Shown: positions 28,257-36,601 of the stretch, piece by piece
Layout of the letters: every line of letters begins with the position of its first letter
How positions within the stretch are numbered: the stretch's first letter is position 1
NCBI RefSeq assembly: GCF_017695965.1
Contig: NZ_JAAORM010000005.1
Span: 186,001-250,000 of the forward strand
Reading direction: 5' to 3'
Origin: Prochlorococcus marinus CUG1416
Lineage (GTDB): Bacteria; Cyanobacteriota; Cyanobacteriia; PCC-6307; Cyanobiaceae
Length of the DNA: 64,000 bases
The notes under the pieces: model-generated
What the model was told of the DNA's origin: nothing
What the model saw: only the letters and a program-made list of their open reading frames with translations
Databases searched by the model: none
Position numbers and translations under genes: made by a program

Positions 28257-29472
28257 TCTTATCCCACCATTTAAACATCGAAATAAGAATTTGATTGCTT
28301 AGCTCCATACCTTTTGGATTACTTAAAAAGAACCTATTACCCTTTCTTACTAATAATCCACTTTCAAGAAATTCTTTCCATTCTTCAAGCAATTTACTTA
28401 AGTTACTTTCAAATTTTTTGTTTTCCCAGTTTTGTTCTTTAAACACTTTTTGGATATCTATACCCTCTTTAAGTCTCAATCCCAACATGATTTTCTCATC
28501 AATTTCTTTATAGACAAAGTCCTTATTAATGAGTGATGAATCCAAATTAAATTCGTATTGACTAATTACCCATTCTTTATATTCTTTACTGACTCTTGGT
28601 CTAGTCAACTTTCCCCCCCAAGGTGAACTAGTAGAACCTTGACCAAAACTCCACCACCCCAAACCACTCCAATAAACTCGATTATGTCTAGATTGATGCC
28701 TCGGTAAACAATAGTTTGAGATTTCATATCTTGAGTACCCTGAGTTTTTTAAAATTAAATGAGTTGATTCACTATTTCTAAAAGCCTCTTCATCACTTGG
28801 TAGTTTTAATTTTCCTAAATTAACTAATTTTTTAAAAACAGTTCCATTTTCAATATTTAAATCGTAAATGGATATATGGGGTGGTGAAAACGTCATTGTT
28901 TTGTTTAAGTCATCTTGCCATTCTTTAAATCCACTAAGTGGTAAGTTTTGAATTAAATCTAAACTCCAGCTTTTTATTAACCTTGAATCATATACTCTCT
29001 TCAACCATAAACAAGATTTTTCAGCATCTTCTCTCAAATGCCGCCTTCCCGACTTTTGCAGTATTTGATTATTAAAACTTTGTACACCAAGACTAAATCT
29101 ATTTATCCCAGCATTTATGAATCCATAAAGATCATCTTGATTAAAACTAGCTGGGTCAACCTCCATAGTGATTTCAGCACCATAGTCAATTCCATAATTT
29201 TCTTTAAAAAGATCAATTATCTCTTTGATTTGTTTAGGATCCAAAATTGATGGTGTACCACCACCTATGTAAATTGTTGAAAGAGGTAATTTATGCTTAA
29301 TTGACAATATTTCTCTGTATAAATAGTGCAAATATTCTTTAACAGTTTTACTTCCATAACCTTGTAAAGGTTCAACTTTATTTCCTAGTGGAATAACTGC
29401 AAAATCACAATAAAAGCACCTTCTATGACAAAAAGGGATGTGTACATAAGCACTTCTTGGGAACTTATTCAT
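28249..29472 (-). CDS. hemW: HemW/HemN-like radical SAM protein (heme chaperone)
   Basis: Radical SAM protein of the coproporphyrinogen dehydrogenase family; most short forms like this are HemW heme chaperones rather than HemN. The 407-residue product has the cluster motif CHRRCFYC (C15, C19, C22) directly at the N terminus (AYVHIPF), without the N-terminal HemN extension, then IYIGGGTPSIL, EVDPASF, GINRFSLGVQSFN and YEISNYCLP. HemN activity is improbable because the N-terminal trip-wire region is absent. Confidence 0.88.
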   Translation of the reverse strand: MNKFPRSAYVHIPFCHRRCFYCDFAVIPLGNKVEPLQGYGSKTVKEYLHYLYREILSIKHKLPLSTIYIGGGTPSILDPKQIKEIIDLFKENYGIDYGAEITMEVDPASFNQDDLYGFINAGINRFSLGVQSFNNQILQKSGRRHLREDAEKSCLWLKRVYDSRLIKSWSLDLIQNLPLSGFKEWQDDLNKTMTFSPPHISIYDLNIENGTVFKKLVNLGKLKLPSDEEAFRNSESTHLILKNSGYSRYEISNYCLPRHQSRHNRVYWSGLGWWSFGQGSTSSPWGGKLTRPRVSKEYKEWVISQYEFNLDSSLINKDFVYKEIDEKIMLGLRLKEGIDIQKVFKEQNWENKKFESNLSKLLEEWKEFLESGLLVRKGNRFFLSNPKGMELSNQILISMFKWWDKIN

Positions 29473-29568
29473 AATCTAAATACATTTTTAAGCTCCAAAA
29501 AAGTATTAAGGATAGAAAAAAACAAAATCCTTATTTACTCAATTAATAAATCCTAGTAGATTATAGAT

Positions 29569-30678
29569 ATGACAGATATCTTAGTATTAATTTTATTTGT
29601 AATGTCTGGGGCTGCCTCAGGATGGCTGGGGGTTGATTTATTGCCAGTAGACATACTCAAACAGGTGTCTAATGTAGAAGGTTTTAGAATTGTTTTAGCA
29701 ATAATAGGTTTTTTTATAGGATTAGCAGCTGGTTTTGTATTCCTTCAACTTAGAAAAACATTTCTTAATCAAATAAGGACAATGCCTACGGATTTATTAA
29801 TAAGTAGGTCAGTTGGCTTAATTGTAGGATTACTTGTTGCTAATCTCCTGCTTGCTCCAATACTATTAATTCCCTTCCCAAGAGAAGTCTTTTTTGCGAA
29901 ACCTTTAGCAGCTATATTAAGCAATATTTTCTTTGGTGTGCTTGGTTATAAGTTAGCGGATACTCACGGTAGAACATTATTGAGATTATTCAATCCAAAT
30001 AATACTGATGCATATCTAGTTAATGAAGGAATCCTTCCTGCTGCAAGTCCAAAAATTCTAGATACTAGTGTAATTATTGATGGCAGAATCAATGGCCTAT
30101 TAAGTTGCGGCTTGTTGGAAGGGCAATTAATTGTGGCTCAAAGTGTAATTGATGAATTACAAACTTTAGCCGACTCAAGCAGTAATGAAAAAAGGTCTAA
30201 GGGCAGAAGAGGTCTGAAATTATTAAAAGAATTAAGAGATTTATACGGGAGAAGACTTGTAATAAACCCAACTAAATATGAAGGTAATGGAGTCGATGAA
30301 AAACTCTTGAAAATCACAGAGGATATGTCAGGAACTTTAATTACGGCTGATTACAATCTCTCTCAGATTGCAGAAGTTAAAGAATTAAAAGTTATGAATT
30401 TGAGTGATTTGGTTATTGCTTTAAGACCAGAAGTACAGCCAGGCGAATCACTTAATATAAAAATCGTAAGAGAGGGCAAAGAAAAAATGCAAGGTATTGG
30501 ATATTTAGATGACGGAACAATGGTTGTAATTGATGAAGCAAAGAATTTTGTTGGAAGCAGGTTAGATATTGTCATCACAGGAGCACTACAAACTCCAACT
30601 GGAAGAATGGTCTTTGGAAAACTGACAAATAATCCTGAGTCAAACAAATCTTTTAAATCTCCAGCGACACAGGGCTAA
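29569..30678 (+). CDS. PIN and TRAM domain membrane protein (YacL-like)
   Basis: A 369-residue protein with about four membrane segments in the first 130 residues, a PIN nuclease domain at about 160-290 (ILDTSVIIDGRI, VIDELQTLADSS, GTLITADYNLSQIA) and a C-terminal TRAM domain at about 300-360 (GYLDDGTMVVIDEAK, VTGALQTPTGRMVF-like). The acidic residues for metal binding are present, so it may be a membrane-bound ribonuclease or RNA-binding factor. This is the conserved Bacillus YacL architecture; the biological role is not established. clpR follows 31 bases downstream. Confidence 0.85.
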   Translation: MTDILVLILFVMSGAASGWLGVDLLPVDILKQVSNVEGFRIVLAIIGFFIGLAAGFVFLQLRKTFLNQIRTMPTDLLISRSVGLIVGLLVANLLLAPILLIPFPREVFFAKPLAAILSNIFFGVLGYKLADTHGRTLLRLFNPNNTDAYLVNEGILPAASPKILDTSVIIDGRINGLLSCGLLEGQLIVAQSVIDELQTLADSSSNEKRSKGRRGLKLLKELRDLYGRRLVINPTKYEGNGVDEKLLKITEDMSGTLITADYNLSQIAEVKELKVMNLSDLVIALRPEVQPGESLNIKIVREGKEKMQGIGYLDDGTMVVIDEAKNFVGSRLDIVITGALQTPTGRMVFGKLTNNPESNKSFKSPATQG

Positions 30679-30709
30679 ATCTAGCTAGAATCAGATCAAT
30701 CTTATTTTT

Positions 30710-31381
30710 GTGATACAAATGACTGTATCTGCTCCTTATTACGGCGAAAACACCGTTATGAGGACCCCGCCCCCTGATCTACCTTCTCTTTTACTTAAAG
30801 AGAGAATTGTCTATCTTGGTTTGCCATTATTTTCAGATGATGATGCGAAAAGACAATTAGGAATGGATGTTACTGAGCTAATCATTGCTCAGCTTCTTTA
30901 TCTAGAGTTTGAAGATCCAGAAAAACCTATCTATTTTTATATAAATTCAACAGGGACAAGCTGGTACACAGGTGATGCAGTTGGCTTCGAAACAGAAGCT
31001 TTCGCTATCTGCGATACAATAAGCTACATTAAGCCCCCAGTACATACAATCTGTATCGGACAAGCAATGGGGACTGCTGCAGTCATCCTTTCATCTGGCA
31101 CGAAGGGGCAAAGAGCAGCTCTCCCACATGCTTCTATTGTTTTACATCAACCTATAAGCGGGGCAAGAGGCCAAGCAACTGATATCCAAATAAGAGCTGA
31201 GGAAGTTTTGAAAAATAAAAAATCGATGCTGGAGATTCTATCTCGTAATACTGGAAAGACTATTGAAGAACTCTCTAAAGACTCAGACAGGATGAGTTAT
31301 CTCAACCCGCAAGAAGCCTTAAATTATGGAGTTATCGATAGAATACTCACAAGTCAAAAAGATTTACCAAATAAAATTTAA
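30710..31381 (+). CDS. clpR: ClpR, inactive ClpP-like subunit
   Basis: Structural subunit of the mixed ClpP3/ClpR ring of cyanobacteria. The fold is ClpP, but the active site is lost: the nucleophile Ser of GLAASMGA is Gly here ([11 protein letters not shown]121), and the catalytic Asp region reads SDRMSYL with Met where ClpP has Asp. Only the His (VLHQP, H146) remains. GTG 30710 or ATG 30719 are both possible starts (224 or 220 codons). clpP follows after 26 bases, so both are probably co-transcribed and assembled together. Confidence 0.92.
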   Translation: MIQMTVSAPYYGENTVMRTPPPDLPSLLLKERIVYLGLPLFSDDDAKRQLGMDVTELIIAQLLYLEFEDPEKPIYFYINSTGTSWYTGDAVGFETEAFAICDTISYIKPPVHTICIGQAMGTAAVILSSGTKGQRAALPHASIVLHQPISGARGQATDIQIRAEEVLKNKKSMLEILSRNTGKTIEELSKDSDRMSYLNPQEALNYGVIDRILTSQKDLPNKI

Positions 31382-31407
31382 CCCTCACAAAAAACTACTT
31401 TAAAATC

Positions 31408-32019
31408 ATGCCAATAGGAACTCCAAGCGTGCCTTATAGACTTCCCGGAAGTCAATACGAAAGATGGGTTGACATATATACAAGACTAGGTGTTGAAAGA
31501 ATTCTTTTTCTTGGACAAGAAGTTAATGATGGAATTGCTAATAGCCTTGTTGCACAAATGCTTTATCTTGATTCTGATGACAATTCCAAACCTATCTATC
31601 TGTATATAAATAGCCCAGGAGGATCAGTAACTGCTGGTTTGGCAATATACGACACTATTAAATATGTAAAGAGTGATGTTGTAACCATATGCGTAGGCCT
31701 CGCAGCCTCCATGGGAGCTTTTCTATTGGCCGCTGGCACCAAAGGTAAAAGAGTTGCTTTACCTCACAGCAGAATAATGATTCATCAACCCCTGGGAGGA
31801 ACATCTCAACGTCAAGCAAGTGATATTGAAATAGAGGCTAAAGAAATTTTAAGAATTAAAGATATGTTAAACATGTCTATGGCAGATATGACAGGGCAAT
31901 CATTTGAAAAAATAGAAAAAGATACTGATAGAGATTATTTTCTAAGCGCAGAAGAAGCAAAAAACTATGGCCTGATTGATAGAGTAATCACACATCCAAG
32001 CGAAGCGAATCAGTCTTGA
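31408..32019 (+). CDS. clpP: ATP-dependent Clp protease proteolytic subunit (ClpP3-type)
   Basis: Serine protease subunit that with ClpR forms the mixed core driven by ClpC. The 203-residue protein keeps the triad: S101 in [12 protein letters not shown]126 in [10 protein letters not shown]176 in DTDRDYFLS. The N-terminal [15 protein letters not shown] is typical of the cyanobacterial ClpP3 class. There is no long propeptide. It lies 26 bases after clpR. The assignment as ClpP3 rather than other ClpP paralogues rests on pairing with clpR. Confidence 0.95.
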   Translation: MPIGTPSVPYRLPGSQYERWVDIYTRLGVERILFLGQEVNDGIANSLVAQMLYLDSDDNSKPIYLYINSPGGSVTAGLAIYDTIKYVKSDVVTICVGLAASMGAFLLAAGTKGKRVALPHSRIMIHQPLGGTSQRQASDIEIEAKEILRIKDMLNMSMADMTGQSFEKIEKDTDRDYFLSAEEAKNYGLIDRVITHPSEANQS

Positions 32020-32129
32020 ATTTTCTAAATAAATATTTTAATTTTCATTTTTAAATTAATAATTTATTGGTTTATTTACACGTTTAATGTCTAGAATATT
32101 AATTATCAAATGCAAAGAAGCTACAACTA

Positions 32130-33119
32130 ATGACCCAACTCTTTTACGATACTGACGCAGATCTAAGTCTTTTAAATAATAAAAAAATAGCAATAATAGG
32201 ATATGGGTCACAAGGACATGCACATGCCTTAAATCTTAAGGATAGTGGTATGGATGTAATTGTAGGATTATATAAAGGAAGTAAGTCTGAAAGCAAAGCT
32301 ATTAGCGATGGTTTAGAAGTTTTTAGTGTTTCTGAAGCTTGCGAAAAAGCAGACTGGATTATGATTCTCCTTCCAGATGAGTTTCAGAAAGATGTTTACC
32401 TGAAAGAAATAGAACCAAACTTAAAAGAAGGAAAGATATTAAGTTTTGCTCATGGCTTCAATATAAGATTCGGACTTATCAAACCTCCTAGTTTTGTGGA
32501 TGTTGTAATGATTGCCCCAAAAGGACCTGGACACACTGTTCGTTGGGAATATCAAAATGGTCAAGGAGTTCCAGCATTGTTTGCTGTAGAGCAGGATTCT
32601 TCCGGGAGTGCAAGATCATTGGCGATGGCTTACGCTAAAGGGATTGGCGGAACAAGAGCTGGAATTCTTGAAACAAACTTCAAAGAAGAAACAGAAACTG
32701 ATTTATTTGGCGAACAAGCGGTTTTGTGTGGAGGATTATCAGAACTTGTCAAATCAGGCTTCGAAACTCTTGTAGAGGCAGGATATCAGCCCGAACTTGC
32801 TTACTTCGAATGCTTACATGAAGTTAAACTTATTGTTGATTTAATGGTGAAGGGAGGCTTATCTCAAATGAGAGATTCCATTTCAAATACTGCAGAATAT
32901 GGAGATTATGTAAGTGGTAAAAGACTTATCAATAGTGATACAAAGAAAGAAATGCAGAAAATTCTAAAAGATATTCAAGATGGAACTTTCGCTAAGAATT
33001 TTGTAGAAGAATGCGATAAAAACAAACCCCTAATGACAAAATTAAGAGAAGAGAACTCAAAACATGAAATTGAGAAAGTAGGTAAAGGTCTGCGCTCGAT
33101 GTTCAGTTGGCTGAAATAA
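32130..33119 (+). CDS. ilvC: Ketol-acid reductoisomerase (class I)
   Basis: Converts acetolactate or acetohydroxybutyrate to dihydroxy acids in valine, leucine and isoleucine synthesis using NADPH. The 329-residue length is the short class I form. Visible motifs: [19 protein letters not shown] (NADPH loop), [23 protein letters not shown] and the metal-binding [17 protein letters not shown] and [13 protein letters not shown]. The 3' end overlaps the cobD/cbiB start by 13 bases, so the two are coupled. Confidence 0.96.
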   Translation: MTQLFYDTDADLSLLNNKKIAIIGYGSQGHAHALNLKDSGMDVIVGLYKGSKSESKAISDGLEVFSVSEACEKADWIMILLPDEFQKDVYLKEIEPNLKEGKILSFAHGFNIRFGLIKPPSFVDVVMIAPKGPGHTVRWEYQNGQGVPALFAVEQDSSGSARSLAMAYAKGIGGTRAGILETNFKEETETDLFGEQAVLCGGLSELVKSGFETLVEAGYQPELAYFECLHEVKLIVDLMVKGGLSQMRDSISNTAEYGDYVSGKRLINSDTKKEMQKILKDIQDGTFAKNFVEECDKNKPLMTKLREENSKHEIEKVGKGLRSMFSWLK

Positions 33120-34132
33120 ATTTATTTTTAATATTTCTTGGATCGATTGGTTTTGATTTATTGATCGGCGATCCAAGATTCTTAATCCACCCAGTTCAAA
33201 TAATTGGCTTTTACATAAAAAAAATATGTGATTACCTCATAAATAATTTTGGAGAAAATAAAGAAATATTGTTTTGGGGCGGTTTCATTGTCTCTATATC
33301 CACTATTGGAATAAGTTTTAGTTTAGGAAAATTGATAGAACTTAGTTTTGTGCAATCAAGAACTCATTTTTTTGGTGGATTGTTAATTTTTTTTGGACTT
33401 TCTAGTTGTATTGCGACTAAGGGACTTATTTCAAGTGTGAAGGAGATTGCAGAGCTAGTAGAACGCAAGGAAATTAATGACCAAAATAAGAGGAAAATCA
33501 AAGCGAAAGTTCAAAGAATAGTAAGTAGGGATGTAAGTTCATCTTCTATAAAACATCTCTTGAGATCGAGTACCGAGAGCCTTACCGAAAATTCTGTTGA
33601 TGGTATATTTGGGCCATTATTTTGGATTTTTATTGGAATAGTTTTTATGAAGTTTTCAATGTTTCTGCCAGGGCCTTTATCACTTGGTTTGTCTTATAAA
33701 GCAATAAGTACTTTAGATTCAATGATAGGTTACAAATATGATTATTTTAGATATTTGGGTTTTTTCAGTGCAAAAATCGAAGATATTTTTACGTTTGTTC
33801 CTTCAAGATTAGTTTTAATCACATTACCTTTAGTTGGTTCCAAAGTTAATGAGTACATACCAATCATAAAAAAAAGTTATCTTGATGGTAAAAAATATGA
33901 TTCGCCTAATGCTGGGATTTCAGAAGCTATATTTGCTTATATTTCCGGTATTAAATTGGGAGGAAAAAGTAAATATAAAAATGAAATTATTGAAAAGCCA
34001 ATAATCAATGCGACTGGAGATAATTGCAGTGGAGAGAAAATTAAATTAATTTGTCAATTAATTTTGAGATTACAATTTTTATGGATAATAATTTTTATCT
34101 TAATTTTTTTTATGATTTCGAGTTTAATTTAA
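33107..34132 (+). CDS. cobD: Adenosylcobinamide-phosphate synthase
   Basis: Attaches aminopropanol to adenosylcobyric acid late in cobalamin synthesis (also called CbiB). The 341-residue membrane protein has several hydrophobic segments, starting with [21 protein letters not shown] (substrate region), then [28 protein letters not shown] and a central [21 protein letters not shown] block that are family landmarks. Its start lies inside the end of ilvC. Prochlorococcus makes its own pseudo-cobalamin-type cofactor, in line with this gene. The gene is the only cobalamin-pathway gene in the window. Confidence 0.88.
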   Translation: MAEINLFLIFLGSIGFDLLIGDPRFLIHPVQIIGFYIKKICDYLINNFGENKEILFWGGFIVSISTIGISFSLGKLIELSFVQSRTHFFGGLLIFFGLSSCIATKGLISSVKEIAELVERKEINDQNKRKIKAKVQRIVSRDVSSSSIKHLLRSSTESLTENSVDGIFGPLFWIFIGIVFMKFSMFLPGPLSLGLSYKAISTLDSMIGYKYDYFRYLGFFSAKIEDIFTFVPSRLVLITLPLVGSKVNEYIPIIKKSYLDGKKYDSPNAGISEAIFAYISGIKLGGKSKYKNEIIEKPIINATGDNCSGEKIKLICQLILRLQFLWIIIFILIFFMISSLI

Positions 34133-34177
34133 TAATAAATTAATTTAAAAATTATTAATATAAACAAAAAAGACTCT

Positions 34178-34423
34178 ATGCAAGAAAAAGACTCTCCAAT
34201 GGAAAATCAAAATGATGATTTTACTAATAATTCATCAACTGATAATGAATACTCAAAATGGGTAGACAATCAGGGGGATGAAGTAAAGAATGTTTTTGGA
34301 TTTAATAGCAGCGCTGAGCTTGTGAATGGTAGAGCAGCTATGATCGGATTCTTAATGCTAATATTAACCGAGTTGGTTTTTAGCGGCAGACCTGTGACTT
34401 CTTCAATTTTTGGCATCAATTAA
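34178..34423 (+). CDS. hli: High-light-inducible (Hli/Scp) one-helix chlorophyll-binding protein
   Basis: Single-helix relative of plant LHC/ELIP proteins that binds chlorophyll and carotenoid and protects photosystems under excess light. The 81-residue product has a polar N-terminal tail, then the chlorophyll-binding motif AELVNGRAAMIGFLML (residues 46-61, E47 to R52) within a membrane helix to about residue 68, ending GRPVTSSIFGIN. ATG 34178 and ATG 34199 are both feasible starts. Three bases separate it from the next small membrane gene. Confidence 0.92.
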   Translation: MQEKDSPMENQNDDFTNNSSTDNEYSKWVDNQGDEVKNVFGFNSSAELVNGRAAMIGFLMLILTELVFSGRPVTSSIFGIN

Positions 34424-34425
34424 AA

Positions 34426-34638
34426 ATGGAAGAAAAAAAATCTAATCCAATAAAAGTATTCTTATACATATCTGTATGGGTAATAATATGGGGAACATTA
34501 GGTTCTTTCATAGATTATCCTCTTTATAAAAATAAAATTTACTTAGAAGGAAGCATATATCAGTATCTTACCTTCACAATTACAGGGATAATTTCCATAA
34601 TATGTGCAAAGTTTTTTTATAAAAAATTTGAATTATAA
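34426..34638 (+). CDS. Small two-span membrane protein after hli, function unknown
   Basis: A 70-residue protein with two hydrophobic segments (VFLYISVWVIIWGTLGSF near 10-27 and YLTFTITGIISIICAKFF near 47-64) separated by a polar loop with IDYPLYKNKIYLEGSIYQ. It follows hli by two bases and ends six bases inside the opposing gene. No family recognised. Co-transcription with hli suggests a membrane or light-stress setting, but that is inferred. Confidence 0.75.
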   Translation: MEEKKSNPIKVFLYISVWVIIWGTLGSFIDYPLYKNKIYLEGSIYQYLTFTITGIISIICAKFFYKKFEL

Positions 34639-34890
34639 AAATTTGTACCTAAATTTCTTAATAATTTTAGCTGGTTCTTTGTTGTCATTTGACTCGTAAA
34701 GTATCCACTGATGTGTTTCAGTATCATGATCACACTCATAATTACCAGATAAGTTATCGTAACTTGAGAGATCTGAATGACAATACTGATCTGCCTCAAA
34801 AGCAGAGTCAATACCTGTTAAATAATATATAAATAATAAAAAAAGTGCTAACAAAAAAAATATTTGTAAAACTAAATTAACGACCTTCAT
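34633..34890 (-). CDS. Small membrane-anchored or exported protein, function unknown
   Basis: An 85-residue product. Residues 5-26 form a hydrophobic anchor or signal (LVLQIFFLLALFLLFIYYLTG) and the remaining 55 residues are acidic with two Cys (YCHSDL, YECDHD) that could pair in an oxidising compartment. The C terminus turns basic (KIIKKFRYKFL). No family recognised. It converges on the hli downstream gene with a 6-base overlap, and belongs to a cluster of four small unidentified proteins. Confidence 0.6.
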   Translation of the reverse strand: MKVVNLVLQIFFLLALFLLFIYYLTGIDSAFEADQYCHSDLSSYDNLSGNYECDHDTETHQWILYESNDNKEPAKIIKKFRYKFL

Positions 34891-34948
34891 AAAATTTTCT
34901 AAAATTTAAATATATCATCTAAAAAAAATTTTCGATCTAAAAATATAG

Positions 34949-35194
34949 TTAACGTCCAATATTTACAACAAAGTCATGGAATTTTTGATTATTTAGATAC
35001 AAGATAACTAAGAGTAATAAAATCCCATTCAAGCCAATTACTATTGATGCAAGAGTATTTTGTTGTTTTTTACTTGGCAAAGTATAAGTAATTTTCTTGT
35101 CTTTAAGAATAGAAGCTAATCCTTTTTTTTCATTTTTTGAATCTTGATTTTGATCTTCATTCTTAACTTCTTTATCAGAGAAACCTTTTACCAT
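34949..35194 (-). CDS. Small single-span membrane protein, function unknown
   Basis: An 81-residue protein with a long charged N-terminal half rich in Lys, Asp, Glu, Asn and Gln (MVKGFSDKEVKNEDQNQDSK), a short block KKITYTLPSKKQQ, and one membrane segment near 48-67 (LASIVIGLNGILLLLVILYL), ending NIGR. The topology and size resemble many picocyanobacterial small proteins of unknown role. No family recognised. Confidence 0.62.
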   Translation of the reverse strand: MVKGFSDKEVKNEDQNQDSKNEKKGLASILKDKKITYTLPSKKQQNTLASIVIGLNGILLLLVILYLNNQKFHDFVVNIGR

Positions 35195-35248
35195 ACCAAC
35201 TTAAATAACAAATTTATAATATTCCAAAAAAAGAAATTATTTTAATAA

Positions 35249-35563
35249 TTAACAATTTTTAATCACATATGGGATCATAAATGACATTTTTTCATTGTAG
35301 GATTCTTTTAAAAAATAAGCTTCAATAAGTTCCGACTGCAACCCCAATAAACTAGATTGACATTTGAATCTATTTTGATCAAATTCTACTAATTGCAGTT
35401 TTTCTATTTGAGAAACTAATTCTCTACATATTTGGTTTTGAGAATCTTTAATACATTCACTGGATTGTTTTAAAATCTTGGACTTTGTTGGTATTGTTTC
35501 TGCCATAAGGCAATTAGATAATAATAAAAATTTCAAAAGTAAAATAGTTAAAATTTTCATCAC
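35249..35563 (-). CDS. Small exported protein, function unknown
   Basis: A 104-residue product with a clear signal peptide (MMKILTILLLKFLLLSNCLMA, cleavage after CLMA near residue 21). The mature part is helical and contains four Cys (SECIKD, QICREL, FKCQSS and the final NC), suggesting two disulfides in the periplasm or lumen. No family recognised. Ninety bases downstream of the next gene lies the hup terminator, so hup read-through is unlikely to express it. Confidence 0.65.
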   Translation of the reverse strand: MMKILTILLLKFLLLSNCLMAETIPTKSKILKQSSECIKDSQNQICRELVSQIEKLQLVEFDQNRFKCQSSLLGLQSELIEAYFLKESYNEKMSFMIPYVIKNC

Positions 35564-35639
35564 TTCTTAAGATATAAAACTTGGAATAAGTTTCTAAAAA
35601 TTTCAGGAGTAAATATAATAATATTTTATTGCCATTCAT

Positions 35640-35664
35640 AAAAAAGATGCTCTTAAGGAGCATC
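35640..35664 (-). terminator. Rho-independent terminator after hup
   Basis: The inverted repeat GATGCTC / GAGCATC (35646-35652 and 35658-35664) forms a 7-base-pair stem with a five-base loop. On the minus strand it is followed by six U (A run at 35640-35645). It lies 34 bases after the hup stop codon and is one of the few classic terminators in the window. Confidence 0.8.
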
Positions 35665-35698
35665 TAAGTATTAATGGAAGAATCAGATTTTAAAAAGA

Positions 35699-35974
35699 TT
35701 ACCCTTGAACTCTATCCTTAAAAAGTTTACCAGCTGAGAATGTAGGAACTCTTTTAGCAGGTATTGCTATTTTTTCGCCTGTCTTAGGGTTTAATCCCTG
35801 TCTTGCAGAACGATCTCTTGGCTCAAAAGAACCAAATCCTAGTATGGAGACTTTTTTGCCTTCCACTACTGAATCAACAATAGTTTCAATAGCTGCATCA
35901 ACAACTAAAGAAACATCCGTTTTTGTTAGCTCGGTACGAGCAGCAACAAGATTTACTAAATCAGCTTTGTTCAT
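35699..35974 (-). CDS. hup: HU-family DNA-binding protein
   Basis: Small dimeric nucleoid protein that bends DNA. From the Met of MNKADLVNLVAA the product has 91 residues, the standard HU length; the frame continues nine residues upstream (to 36001) but HU proteins start at MNKADL. The beta-arm signature GFGSFEPRDRSARQGLNPKT is present. A strong hairpin terminator lies 34 bases downstream. Confidence 0.95.
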   Translation of the reverse strand: MNKADLVNLVAARTELTKTDVSLVVDAAIETIVDSVVEGKKVSILGFGSFEPRDRSARQGLNPKTGEKIAIPAKRVPTFSAGKLFKDRVQG

Positions 35975-36049
35975 TGAATTTTTTGTAAAGCAGAGATTCA
36001 AAAGACAAGAGTATTAATCAAATCTAAAAACCTCGATCTTGCATATCAT

Positions 36050-36187
36050 ATGGAGCAAATACGAATACGGCAACCGAAAATGCTAGCGGTGCAAAGCTTT
36101 ATACAAATCTTAGGGATATTTTTAGCTATATTTTTTAATATTATAACCGCACATTTTTCTTATATAAAGAATAAACTCTGTATCTAG
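36050..36187 (+). CDS. Possible 45-residue membrane protein
   Basis: An ORF from ATG 36050 to TAG 36185-36187, divergent from hup and in an otherwise empty region. It reads as a basic N terminus (MEQIRIRQPKM) followed by a hydrophobic helix (QSFIQILGIFLAIFFNIITA) and a short tail. The positive-inside membrane pattern is suggestive, but length and composition are not enough to exclude chance in AT-rich DNA. No family recognised. Confidence 0.28.
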   Translation: MEQIRIRQPKMLAVQSFIQILGIFLAIFFNIITAHFSYIKNKLCI

Positions 36188-36601
36188 ACAACCGCTAAAA
36201 CGATTGGCAATACTGGATTTAGCCTTAAAGAATCTAACTTCATTTATCAACGAAAAAAATGTCTAAAGGTTATGAAGTTAAGAATTTGAGTTATTTATTA
36301 TATTTTATTAATTTTCAGATATATTTCCTTCTCATCACATGAAACAGCATAATTTGTATTTTGGAATCAAGAAAAATCGGGTTTTCTCATGATTCAACTT
36401 TCTCTATAAATCGTTTCATTCACTGAGCAGATGGATGGATAAATTGAAAAAAGTTAGAAAATTAATATTCTCTAGGATTCAATAAAGTTGATTAGTGAAA
36501 CCTTAAATTTGAGTTTTTTTTTAAATTTTGCATCTATTATTCAAATATCAGTAATTTGAATAAATTATCTAAATATTTAATTAATCAATGATAAAGAGAC
36601 A
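36188..36601. other. Gene-poor 414-base stretch upstream of glgX
   Basis: No ORF of convincing length or composition on either strand, no tRNA-like cloverleaf, and no clear terminator. It is AT-rich with several short T and A runs. Since glgX starts with GTG at 36602, this stretch could hold its promoter and perhaps a small RNA, but nothing specific can be pointed to. Confidence 0.5.

Noticed and set aside
35975-36001. Nine-residue N-terminal extension of HU
   Set aside because: HU proteins begin at MNKADL; the extension has no conserved feature.
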